From Gnetum montanum (taxonomy: Eukaryota > Streptophyta > Gnetopsida > Gnetales > Gnetaceae): a stretch of DNA of 51,515 nucleotides. This document shows, one piece after another, positions 23,723 to 35,200 of the stretch (within the stretch, counting starts at the first letter, position 1; every line of letters starts with the position of its first letter). The translations under genes were made by a program, and so were the position numbers. The stretch spans positions 1,112,285 to 1,163,799 of the forward strand of contig MNCI01005895.1 in assembly GCA_015680685.1 (NCBI GenBank), written 5' to 3'. The notes beneath the pieces were generated by a model. It ran no database searches, had not been told where the DNA came from, and worked only from the letters and a program-made list of their open reading frames with translations.

Positions 23723-24252
23723 CCCTCTTCATTGGCATAAATGGGCTTGGCAAACATTTGACAAAAGAGAACTAGAAATCTTGAGCCTGGACACATGTGA
23801 TCCCAATGCCTGCAAACACCACACATCGGAGCTTAACGTCTGACTTGCAATCCAGACTCGCAACTACATTTTGACCGATGCACATTTTGTTAACTAACAC
23901 AATACAGTTTCATTTTTGCCTTCCGTTGTGCTGTTCTGGTTCATTGTCTGTGTTATTCCGTTCTATTTGTATGTTTTCTACATACATTCTCTGTACGTTT
24001 ACACACTATATTGCACATTTACATTACGTTGCATTATGCTCTTTGTTTTACATTTCGCGATGATAACCCCAGCGTAGGCCATAGCGTATGCTCGGGGAAG
24101 TCCTTGGTTGATCTGCGTACAGACCATCCAAGGCACTCTGCCTTTGTTTTTCTAGCTTTCCCTCACGCAAAGGAAGGATCATCTGTGTCTCTCCGGAGAT
24201 CTTTCAGCGTTCGTTTTCTTCCAGCCTTACGCCGACGATTTCGGATAGTACA

Positions 24253-24909
24253 AGTCCCTAATGTTGATATTATTATTTTCAAAGATATTGAAGGTATAGA
24301 TTTCTTTCTTTCTTGGTTATGAGTTATGAATAAGTATTTTCTTATTGAGAAAATTGATAATGAGTTTATAACCCATATTTTTGAGAGTAAGCTTGAAGGT
24401 TTAGTAGTTGAATGGTGGAATAGAGGATGCAGTAGGTATTTCGATGAACATGATAGACCTATTCAAAGTTGGCAGCTTATAGAGTTCATGCTAAGGCATA
24501 AATTTGAGAAGACATCCTTTTGTCATGAACCCATCAAGAAGCTAAAATATTTCAATTAGGAAGACAAAGAGGTAAAAGATCATTATATTGAGTTTTATAA
24601 TACCTTGTAAAAGACTAATGTTAATTGGTTTGAGTATGAGTAAGTTTCTAAAATATCAACAAGAGTTAACATTTTATTAGCCTAAAACTCTTGATGAAGC
24701 TTATGATCTTTCCAGACAGGTTGAAATTTAGATATCAAAATTTGGATTGAAAGACAAGGATCAAAAGAAGAAAAATGAAAAGGACATAATCCAAAAACCA
24801 AATAATTCATCTAAGGAGAAGAGCGAAGATGAGAAAAAGAAGAAAAGGGATTCTACATCATCAAGAAGAGAATGAAGAAGCGATATATATCCAAGACAAG
24901 GTAGGGGCC
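24253..24909 (+). pseudogene. Old gypsy element: gag capsid region
   Basis: Readings at 24258-24559 include FKDIEGIDFFLSWL, then LEGLVVEWWNRG and QLIEFMLRHKFEK. These are the Retrotrans_gag pattern (D..EFL.WL, L...A..WW..., W..M...L..KF) of a plant Ty3/gypsy capsid. A further 300 bases keep a decayed, lysine-rich gag reading to the GGGCC site at 24905-24909, where the next insertion begins. TAG and TAA stops interrupt it. Confidence 0.75.
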
Positions 24910-25223
24910 TGATGAGTGGTGAGGTACCCCTACACTCAACCATACGAATACGAGCATAACACGTGCGATCCGGTCAAACTTCATAGACTAAGTGCCTACA
25001 CGCCTCATAGAACACTTAAGGTTAATTATTTGTTGTCTTCCCAGACTTGTATTTGTCATGGTGTATGGTTAAGTAAGTCCGAGGTATATGATTTTTATGT
25101 CTTTTCAGTTTTATCTCCTATGCTAACAAGCTAAAGAGTAAAGAGATTAATTACTAACTTTAACTAACTATCTAAGTCTTAATTAACCTAGCNTTATCTA
25201 AGAAGTTCATCTTTATTGCCGTA
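24910..25223 (-). repeat. Solo LTR, TGATGAG family, left part
   Basis: Starts TGATGAGTGGTGAGGTACCC, the same as 50272 onward. Flanked on the left by GGGCC (24905-24909) and split at 25223 by the Tat element. Sense is minus, from the TATA box in its right part. One N at 25193. Confidence 0.88.
25219..25223 (+). repeat. target duplication CCGTA of Tat element
   Basis: CCGTA at 25219-25223 and again at 43482-43486, exactly outside the TG and CA ends of the two LTRs. Confidence 0.95.
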
Positions 25224-26599
25224 TGAAACACCATAGAGTTTTAAGCTTAGTACTCCTCCGACAAGAATCAAGCTAAGTCATGATGCTCCCCACCATGACT
25301 GAAGCTTGAAGACCTTGCAGAAAACTTCAAACAGAGTTGAATTGAGTAAGAAATGGTTCCCCAGGACCCACAGAAGACTACGGAGACATTTGGAATAAAA
25401 CCTACCATTTTTAGCTCAAAATACTTGGTTTTACTGAGTATGTAGCATGCACGCCCAGTGTGCGACTTTAAAGATTGCCCGAAACAAGCACTCTAGAGCA
25501 AGATTGTCGCAAGGTGTTAACTCTCAGAGACAAAGAAATTGTTAGGCTTCATCATGGGCCCAAGAAAATTGGGTTTTGACCTCGAAATCATGTAGTTTGG
25601 GGTTCACACGTCGAGCATGTACATCCTATACACCCAGCGTGTACGCCCAGCATGCACCATCCAGCGTGTAGCACAGCATACATCAGTAGAAGACATCAGC
25701 AGAACCATGTCAGATCAAGTCCAAGAATTTTTGCAAGCAGCACTCTCGTGACATCCGAGCCCAAATCTGAAGGCCGAATTGGATACTTCCTGTTGTAATA
25801 GTAGTTTGTAAAAATAAATTCTTTTGTTTTAGTTAAGTCTGTATGCTAAATTCACACGCCAACATGTACACGCCAGCGTGCAGCAGCACATGTTGGCATG
25901 TAGCACCCTGCACACTCGTAAAGTTTCATTCTTTGCACTCGGGCAACGTAGCCATTTGTCACCTAATCCAAAATTCCAGCATCCCACAGCCAATCATCCC
26001 ACCTCAGATCTGAATTTAATGCCCAAAACTTGTACAAAAATAAGGATTTTTGACCAAATCATGGTTCAAAAATCAGAGGAGATCTTGGCAACAATCTGGG
26101 CAATCCACACAGAGAACATTCATGACATCCATCCTATACACTAGACTCGGACCCTGCATGCTGAGCATACAGCCTCTACGCTGTGCCTACAATCTGAACT
26201 AGCACGCTATCACACCCCTGCATTCACCGGGGCTCTTTGTCCACCTTGTGTTATATCCACAACTGCGTCTAGACTGGTGCATTGTAATTTTTATTATCCA
26301 ATAGTATTGCTGCATTTTCAGCCAAGATTTGTTACAGTTTTCGTTCGCATTATTTTTATCTCTTGTTTATATTCGTGCGCACTGATTTACATTTTTCATA
26401 TTGTTTACGTATAACCTGGCATATCTCACATTGGCATATGTCCGGGGAAATCCTTGTCTGATTCACGTGCGGACCATCCAAGGTACTCTACCTTCATCAG
26501 CTCTAGCTCGCCCTCAAGCGAAGGTAGTATCTTCTGTGGCTATCTGTAAATCTCTCAGCGTATATTTCATTCCAACCACTGACAATTTCAGATAGTACA
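25224..26599 (+). repeat. 5' LTR of Tat element
   Basis: 1,376 bp, TGAAACACCA to ATAGTACA. Rich in CAGCGTG and CACGC half-sites (for example around 25600-25680 and 25855-25910). Confidence 0.93.
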
Positions 26600-26604
26600 A
26601 AAAT

Positions 26605-26621
26605 TGGCGCTAGAAGGAGGG
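26605..26621 (+). other. Tat primer binding site
   Basis: TGGCGCTAGAAGGAGGG lies 5 bp after the LTR. It starts with the TGG complementary to a tRNA CCA end; I do not assign the tRNA. Confidence 0.7.
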
Positions 26622-27237
26622 CTTGAAACTGTCTAAATCTAACTTGATCTCACACACCTACTCCCTGTACTGCCGATCTACTACCGGGCACCCTCAGACT
26701 CAGCAAATTCAAACCTCCAAAATCAATACCCTGTTCTGCAAACATTCTCAGCATCTACATGCTGCAAACATTCTCAGCGTCTACACGCTGCAAACACTTC
26801 CAGCATCTACATGCTACAAACACTGTTAGCGTCTACACGTTGCAAACATCTTACTCGCATTATAGACCCTCCCTACACACTGCAATCATCTAACCTGCAT
26901 GCTGTAGACTCTGTCTACATGCCTTCCTGTAAACCTGTACGCTGTAGACTTAGTCTACACACCAGCCTGAAAACTTGCACACTCGTCATCCTATTTGTAT
27001 GCTGATAGTTTCAGCTTGCCTGCTATGACCTCGATTTATGCATTGTGACCAGTTTCAGTATGCTGGTCGCTGAAGTCTATACGTTGGGACCCAGTCCACA
27101 CGCTGTGCCAACAGGTTGCACACTGTTAACTTAGGTGTACGCTGATAAGCACACCCATTTCATACTTGGCCAAGTCCTTACCTGTACGCCCTGACATTGC
27201 ATCCTTTCCATTGTGTTACATTTACAACCTTTTCACC
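26622..27237. other. Tat leader, with palindromic repeats
   Basis: Untranslated leader before gag. It is C/A-rich, with an ordered block at 26749-26842 and looser CAGCGT/ACGCTG/TGCTGTAGAC pieces to about 27150. Short open frames here are by-products of the repeats. Confidence 0.7.
26749..26842 (+). repeat. Four 26-nt repeats, each an inverted repeat
   Basis: Units start at 26749, 26775, 26801 and 26827, an exact 26-nt period. Each holds a 6-bp inverted repeat around CTAC: CAGCATCTACATGCTG, CAGCGTCTACACGCTG, CAGCATCTACATGCTA, TAGCGTCTACACGTTG. In the first two units both arms differ together, keeping the pairing. Confidence 0.9.
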
Positions 27238-29700
27238 ATGAATACCGCCAACACCAATGTCTCAACCAAGTCCATTCCAGATATCGTGGGCCCCACAACG
27301 ATGCCGATGCCCGTTATGCAACCCATAGGGGCCCACAGTGAGGTTAATACCAGTAGAGGACCCTGTCGATCTCTCCAACTACAGGGGAAGAATCCATCAT
27401 TCAACGTTATCACACAGGAACAATATAATTTCATATGTGGAAAAATCCAAGTCGGCCTAATAGTAGATCAAACTGAAATGGAGGTCAAGAGACAATATGA
27501 AGTGTTTCATAGGGGAGGACATGAGTTCATCCCTTCTCCATATCACATCATCCCTCTCCCCAAGAACTACTCTGAACTTATCTCACAACTCCTCCTCGCT
27601 AGGAATCAGTCTTTAGACCAATCTATGGAAAATCCTCAATTGGAAGAGGAGGATGACTTCGCCGCTCAGTCCGAACACGAAAATTCATACCATACCCTCA
27701 GCCCACAAACTTACGTGAACCCGTTGTTTCACCCATTCATGGGAGAAACTACATCCCTCCAGTCACTTAGAACCACTCAAGCACTTGTGCCTCAATAAGA
27801 AGCCTCTACTCTCATTCCCACTCTCCCCGCGACTGATAACCATTTCAACATACCCATTGCCATTGTTCCTCCAGTCACCACGTTACCCCCCCTCTTGCAA
27901 ATACAACCCCAACAACAACCCCCTCAAAATAATGTAGGAGTGACCTTCCCACCCCGAGTGATCAAGATGCCATATGTGATACCAGCTTCTACATCCACAC
28001 ACTATATACCACAGATCCAAACTCAAGGAGTTCCCTTCACCACTTCAACTCAACAAGTTCAGGGTGTTCCTGCACAAAACATGACCGGACAATGGGCTAG
28101 GACTGGTACACAAGCACATCAACCCCATAATTACAACGTATTGCCTCCTACAATTCCACCCATAAACATCCCTTAGGTATAGCAACAATAACTACAACAA
28201 CCCTTTCCTTACAATATGCCACCCTTAGCAGCATCTACCATGAATGTTCCAAAAGCCCAACCTCCAATCACTCAACTTTCCTCTCTCCTGTCCACCATCC
28301 AACAATCTAACTTGTATACTACCCCACATAATAAATTTGCTATCTCACCTAGTGTCCAAGACTGGGCTGACACTAAAAAACTCATGCAAGAGCTAACTGA
28401 CGAGGTCAAGTGCCTCAAAACCGCCATCGACGAAGAGCTTATGATAGTGGATTTCTATCAAGATGACCCTATCAGCTCTTCAATTCCACCTCTAACATTA
28501 CCTAAGGGTGTTTCCATACCTACATTGATTAAATACAATGGGGAGACAGATCCCAACGCCCATCTCATAACGTTTAGATTAGAATGCACGTTACTTCAGG
28601 TGTGGCCACATGCCATCTTGTGGGTGTTCCCCATGTCCCTCACAGGGAGAGCGCTTGATTGGTATCAGGCTTTGCCCCGAAACTCTGTATCTTCTTTGGA
28701 AGATCTACTACACCAGTTTGTCACCAGGTTCCAGTATAACTTGAAGCCTGAAGCAATACTTGACAGCCTGATACAAGTCAAACAAGCACCACTCGAACCT
28801 GTTCAAAAATTTATTCAATGGTGGAGTGTTGTCCTCAATGAACTACATGAACTGATCCCGGAGACTTATCTCCTCACTATTCTAAAGGGGGCCATGAATG
28901 ATTTTGTGAAGTCCAAGCTATACTACCTTAACACACGCACACTTAGTCAAGCATTTGTATAAATAAAGAACATAGAAGAGGTAGCCCAAAATAGCCATGA
29001 CCCCACCTATTCAGCCTTTAAAAACCAACACAATAAGAAAGACAAAGAAAAGGATAAGGCAACAATAGCAGCAGTAGCGGAAACATGACAAATGAGTATG
29101 GGACAACAAGGTAAACCGCCTACTGCCCCTACTAACTATGTTAGACCTCCTCCCTCTACTGTACCCGAACCGTCCACATCACAAAATCCTACACCAAGTC
29201 GTGCAAGAAACTTCGAGAGAAGAGACCCCTCTCAATACACACTGTTGCCCATGAAACCCTCACAATTATTTGACCAACTCTTGAAGGCTGGGCTAATGAA
29301 ACATAAACAATTGTCCCCGGCAGCAATCCAAAGACATGATCGATTTTGTCAGTTGGTCGAGAACCGAAGCTTGGCAATGCCTGATGAGCCTCCAATTCCA
29401 AGAGGGTTTAGAATAGACTGCTTTTGTGATTATCATCAACGCAATGGGCATGGCACTGATTATTGCTTCACCCTAAAACAAGATATCCAACAGATGATCG
29501 ACGGAGGTGAGATTACTTTCGATGAAGCCAACCTGGTCAAGCCACAAAACCAGGCTATGGGCATATATAAGGACCCTCTAAACACCAAGAAGGCTTCATA
29601 CGTAATTAACACCATCTACCTGACAACGAACAAGAAGCACCTAGAATTAACACCGTTTACTCAGATAATGAACAACAAATACCTACGAGACCCTTTGTAG
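27238..29700 (+). pseudogene. Tat gag
   Basis: One frame of 821 codons from ATG 27238 to TAG 29700, with in-frame stops near 27798, 28176-28200, 28962 and 29088. The N-terminal third is Pro/Gln/Thr-rich and low in complexity. The capsid region at about 28530-28960 shows YNGETDPNAHLITF, LTGRALDWYQALP, LLHQFVTRFQ and VKQAPLEPVQKFIQ, the Tat gag pattern. A C-x-C-x2-H knuckle variant, CFCDYHQRNGHGTDYCF, follows at 29419-29469 with the usual LK..IQ.MI..G tail. Gag packages RNA and assembles the particle. The natural frame moves to the next one near 29620-29640, either a lesion or a programmed shift. The first in-frame ATG is taken as the start. Confidence 0.9.
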
Positions 29701-31486
29701 TTCGTATTCCTCATACTGCAAAAACTCCTACACCTCAATCATCATACTCTCCATGTAATCCGCCCACCCCACAAAGACCCTATGTCATCCGGATACCCCC
29801 CGCAGTGGCAGCCTCTACCATACCACCAAAACCATACATGGTGCGCATACCTCCTGCTGCTATAAACATCCAACCTCCTACCCGGCCCGCACCCTATGTA
29901 GTCTAAGTGCCACCTGTGGTTGCAACTATGGAGGAACAACCATAAACTAAACCAACTCTGTATGTTGTCAGGATACCCAAACATCCTGATAACCACCAAC
30001 CTTCCACCCTTCAAACACAAAATAAATCGACACCGTATGTTGTTAGGGTGCCTAGGCAGCCTGACATTCAACTGCCATCAACTATCCAATCGCAACCTCG
30101 GCCTACTCCATACGTCATATGGGTTCCAAAGCAACCGGATATTCAGAAACCAAATGTTCCCCCTTTTCAGACATGGGAACACTTGGCAGACAGGCTCACA
30201 TGAGAACGATTGGAGAAAGAACGTTAACAGCTTGCCTTGGCACCCCCTAAGCCTACTCCATTGAGTGCAATACCCATGGCATCACCTGCTAATGAACCGA
30301 ACGCTAAGGGAGAATCATCAGAAATGAATGATACATCCAAATCAACAGTTATGGAAGAAAATGCCAAACTAGCTACACATGAGATAAAATTGTTGGGCTT
30401 GATGGACCAAGTAACCATTAACAAACATACCCCTAACAGTAAAGATTTAGCAATAGATTTAACACAGGTCACATAGGCACTTAAATAGAAAAATACCTCG
30501 CTAAGCCTATATGACTTGATATTAACTTCTCAAGCTCATCGCAAAGCGCTGGTACGCATGTTAACATCGGTCCCAGTAAGCGAACGCTTACCTCCAAATG
30601 AACCTTCAATTCATGTGGTCATGTATTTGCCTCAAGGATCAACTTCTAAATCATTACGTTTCCACATTGACAACATCAAAACTGATCAGAGAACCGGAGA
30701 CGTCACCCACGCACCTATTTTCATAACAATACAAGTAGGTCAATTCAAGATACATTGGGTGCATGTAGATGACAGGGCCGCCACAAACATAATACCCTAC
30801 CTTGTCATCAAATAATTAGGGCTCACGCAACTAATTAAACCAACTTCCACCACATGCTTAAAATCTTTTAGTGGATCACGCGTAGTAGTAAAAGGTACTA
30901 TAACTTTGGACTTTATAGCAGGGGATTGATTCCCCACATCAGCTAACTTCGTTGTCATCGACAAAATGCCAGGGTTCAATTTAATATTAGGAAGACCCTG
31001 GCTGGCCCAACTCAAAGCAGTCTCTTCCCCTATACACCAAGAGATCCACCTGCCTTACGAAGGTGGTGAAATCATCATACACGGGGAGGCTGCTACACCT
31101 ACCATTTCATCGCATACAGATACAGACCAAGGCTTGGAGGTTAAGTTTGAAGAGCCTAAACAGGATGACACAAACAAAAAATAAAGTTGCACGCAACCAG
31201 TAAACAATGATCCATTAGACGTAAACAAAACTTTACCAAACATAGAAACACCTGGACCTGAAACTGTACCTACATCGCCTAACCTAGAAACTACAATAGA
31301 CATCGAAACTATAGAACATACGGAAACACTAGAAGACACTAACATAGAGCATATCCCATCAGATGTCCCTTCGGCTGAATTACCATTCAACGTAATCAGT
31401 GAAGGGGACGCTGAGTATAGAATCACACCTATTAATATCACTCCTAACGTTAAATTCAAAAAAATCAAAAAATTACTAAACCGTTA
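29622..31486 (+). pseudogene. Tat proline-rich linker and aspartic protease
   Basis: Frame shared by 29688-31486. The linker (29688-30130) repeats PYVVRIP seven times with variants, spaced about 60-90 bases. A Ser/Lys/Glu-rich stretch follows, then protease at about 30600-31060: the active site reads VDDRAATNIIP (30765-30797; the usual Gly after DD is Arg, codon AGG at 30774), and further on FNLILGRPWL is intact. In-frame stops lie at 29905-29945, 30200-30225, 30474, 30487, 30813, 30927 and 31182. An acidic tail to 31486 follows (ETIEHTETLEDTNIEH). The enzyme would cleave the Gag-Pol polyprotein; the Gly to Arg change and stops make it dead. Confidence 0.85.
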
Positions 31487-31499
31487 AGCTACATGCTTC

Positions 31500-31760
31500 A
31501 TCCGAAATGACGTTAAACTACCACATGTCCACAACAACATAAAACTAGCCACGGTCAGAGATGGCCAGTTTACCAAGAAACTCACCAGTGTCACTTGGAA
31601 CTTCTCTTGTTTACGTGGAGCCCGAAATGACCTTAAACTAGTGCATGGGGCCTGGAATGGCTTTAAACTAGAATATCAAGACTACAGTCCATCATGACTT
31701 TAAACTGACACATATGTGCCCATGGCCCGAAATAGCCTTAAACTAGAGCATTTTTCTTAT
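31500..31760 (+). repeat. TAAACT repeat block 1
   Basis: Degenerate repeats of the form CCCGAAATGACCTTAAACTAG, spaced 25-60 bases, directly after the protease reading ends (cores at about 31513, 31632, 31662, 31700 and 31738). Confidence 0.75.
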
Positions 31761-32241
31761 ATTTCTTTTTTTTCTCAATTTAAGTTTACAGTTCATGTTA
31801 CCCTGTTGCGTTGTTACGTTATCAGCCGTAGTTTCTTCATATTCCCCTACCTCTGTTCCTACTTCACGCATTACACTTAAGCAACAAAATGAACAAAAAC
31901 ATTTTACATTGCTACATTGTGTTTACATTCAAGCCCAAAATATTTTCACTTAACAGTATTCAAATAAAATTCAAACAAAAAAATGAATAGAAAATTCAAT
32001 TAAAAAATAGAAAAAGGTATAAATGTATCCCATCAAATTACAACTTAGTGCAATGTCCTCGCACAATACATAGATCGCATGAATAATCATTTTAACAACA
32101 AACAAGAAATATATACTCATATACATATAGACAATTACAACGGTTAACTGATCCCATCCATTAGTTCATATACAATCCAAACCAAAACATTCTGCTTGCG
32201 GTTCATATAAAACATGAGCGATCCTAAGACCAAATTTAAAG
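31761..32241. other. AT-rich spacer, 3' side of antisense gene
   Basis: Nothing coding seen. It would hold the 3' untranslated region of the antisense gene; I found no clear AATAAA on the minus strand. Confidence 0.5.
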
Positions 32242-35200
32242 CTAAGCATCAGGGTCGGGAGGGGTGTCCCCCTCAGACTCCTCGGCCCCATGGGGCCCTA
32301 CTCCACTGGGGCTACCCTCTTGACCATTGCCATCACCCTGACCCTACAAAAAGGTAAAAGAAAATGATTAATACAAAAAGAAAAGAGAAGAATTCCAAAA
32401 GTTAATAAACAAAGTTCATAACTTTAAATTACTTACTGAAGAGGATCCTCCTAGATCGAACTCCAACCGATGAAGGATTTCTTCTTCGGAAACACTTGCC
32501 CAGTCAGTCCCATCAAGGCCCAGATCAATGTTGGCCAAAGCCTTGCCTTTATTCACCATGGACCAAGTGGGACATTTCAGAGGAAACTCCCCCACAGAAA
32601 CCTCCCCAGAAGTCGTGGTGATTACCCTCTTAGGCGATTCCATCTCCATCATAGTATGCTTGGCAAATGCATCAAATGAGGAGCGTAGGCCTAAACCCTC
32701 AACAAACATCTCGAGCTGACGCTTCTCTATAGATACCTCTTTTAACGACTTTTTATAATGATACTTATGGGTCTTCTCATCTTGATCCCATTTTTGTACC
32801 TTAGAAACGAAAGCCTTCCAATCTTAACATTTGAGGTTTAGTAAATCTATTTGCGCTTTACGCTCCGCTAACTCCCGAGTCAACGATACTTGGCGATTTA
32901 ACAAATTCCAATATTTATCATAATTAATTTCGAAAGTTCGCCAAGAGTGATCATCTATTAACCTTGCCAAGGCAAACTCATAGTGTGATTTGAGATTGTC
33001 CTGCTCTGTTGACAGCTTGGAAATATCTTTTTCTCCCGCTTGAATCTGCACCCATAGCCTCTTGATGGAATGCCTACACGTCCAAAGAGACTTGGCGTTC
33101 TGCACAACACACTCTGCCACTTGATCATAAATTTGTCAGGGCACTTGCTCAATTCTTGAGGGCAGCGCAGGTGAACTATCAATACCAGTGGCCTCAGCTG
33201 AATCCCATTTCAGTTTAGCCACTGTTCATATGAGGAGAACATACATTAGACATTGGACAGTAGCAATGGAAAAAAATCCAAAGGATACGTACCTATTCCA
33301 GGGTGAGCTCGCTCGATACGATCAACCACTTCATCAATGACACCAGTTATAAAATCCATTTTACTTGGCATTTCGATCCAAGTAAAGGGTTCATGTATAG
33401 GAGACAGGTTAACTTCAGTGGTCGTTTCCATGAAGGCCTTCATCATGGGGACTTCTAAACGAATGTTAGGGAGCATCCTAGTCTCAACATTTTCGCCTGG
33501 TAGCAGTAAAAGCATGAAATCAAAATTTAGAATGATGGAAAGCACGATTCCAAAGGAAAATGCCATAATAAGGAGAACATACCAGAATCTCTCTCCTCTT
33601 CCGGATTTGGAGGATCACCAAGGTCTAGTCTCCCTCCAAAGAAACCATCGAACATCTCATCAACGTCATCCTGATCATCGATGTTACCCTTTTCTGTTGT
33701 ATCTCCCTCTCGATCTTCCATTCCTCTCATCTTGTCCCTGCCCACCTCATCCTCCTCATTTAAGTTTGTTGAGGCCTCTTCCTCCTCGATGATTGGTGCT
33801 AATCTCTCTTTTCTCACTCCAGAAGTCAACTCTGATGGAATTCATAGTTTTGACATTAGGTGTTGTATAAGCCATTGGAAATAAAGTAAAAATAACGATG
33901 ATGATAACAAAGCAAAAGCAAATCAGAGAACCAAGCTTACCCTGTACAGGCATCTTAAACCATATACGTTTCACCCTTGGTTCATTTGCAGTTAGAGCAA
34001 CCTCTTTAGGACGCTCACGCTTCTGAACTCTCGATTTTTCTTTTCCAATCATTTCCTGGATAACCCGATCGGCTCTCCTAGCAGTGTAGGGCACATTTTA
34101 TGGTTCCAACCCTACGCTGTCATGTGTGTAAATTGACTGACCAGATGACCCCTCCATTGTGACAGAAACTGACTCGTCAATCCCCTCAGGAGCATCTTGA
34201 GATTTAGCCACCTCCAATAAGTGGTGAATCCACAGGTGAGATAGTTGATGGTGATCCCTTAGCACGTACTAATTATCCGCACGAACAACCAGAAATTCAG
34301 CCAGCCTGCACAAGTAACTGGCAAAGAATGCAAAAGTGAAATGGGATTGCGCCTCAATGTTTGAACACAACCTCACTATCTCCCCGTGGAAGCCTAAAAG
34401 CAAAAACTGGGCCCAATTATAACATACCCCAGTCTATAAAATAGTGCGCATGATGTGCATAGGTTCTACCTCAAAACTTTTTACTTGAGACAGAGACTTG
34501 GGAAACACCCGCACCTTGAATAAGGGATATAACTCATTTACTTCTTCCACTTTTGATTTTCCCTACATAGGAAACCCCTTTGAGCCCTTAAGGACACCCA
34601 ACCAGTTCTCCAATTCACGAACCACATGGGTTTCCCTCTGCGTCCTATCCAAGATCACTTTAGTTCCAGCTGTTGGTACACCAAAGAAGTCCAAAAAGAA
34701 CTCCTTTGACAGATGGAAAACCACTTTGACACCCTTGATGTGAGTCCTATAGTAGGCGACAGACTTGTTGAAAGAATCAATGATTCCAATCATCTCCATC
34801 ACAAAAACATTAGAGCTTAGGGTAGTAAACAAATCCATGAGGCCCACATCACTTAAACGACTGACGATATGTGATGGTTCCTTCGTACGTAACCATCGCT
34901 GTGCATCATTGACTTTTCCAAATTTCATAGACAAAGTGCTCTTAGTCCACCCCATTGTGATAGTGGCTCCACCAGATGGGGCATCCACTGTACGCACAAG
35001 ATAACCCCAGGGGGTGAACAATAACCAATGATGTAGCAAAATAAGCAAATGGAGGTGTCGAAAATACCATTACTTACCGTCAGTCGATGGATTCAGATCA
35101 CTAGGAGTCAAATCGGCATCGCGTGGGAAAATTAGCCCATTATGAGACCAATCCCCATGCAACCACCCCCTAGCCTTGCATTGCACAAGTGCCCTCGAGT

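Larger units (their letters stand above)
22060..24252 (+). repeat. Solo LTR of a Tat-like family, 2.2 kb
   Basis: Begins TGAAACACCACAAAATTTC, as does the LTR at 42047, and its last 190 bp (from about 24064, ending GATAGTACA) match the end of the LTR at 26599. Flanks AATCC (22055-22059) and AGTCC (24253-24257) form a 4/5 target duplication. It interrupts the gag of the old element: removing the LTR and one flank puts the two gag halves in one frame. It differs from the 25224 family by an inserted array of about 180-bp repeats. A 12-bp palindrome CAAGCTAGCTTG occurs at 22171 and 22222, with a variant near 23575. Confidence 0.88.

Noticed and set aside
24011-24322. A 103-codon basic protein at the end of the solo LTR
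   Set aside because: The DNA matches the end of the Tat LTR at 26.4-26.6 kb, so the frame is LTR sequence running into gag.
29742-30071. Tyr/Arg/Gly-rich 109-codon frame on the minus strand
   Set aside because: It is the shadow of the PYVVRIP repeats on the plus strand.
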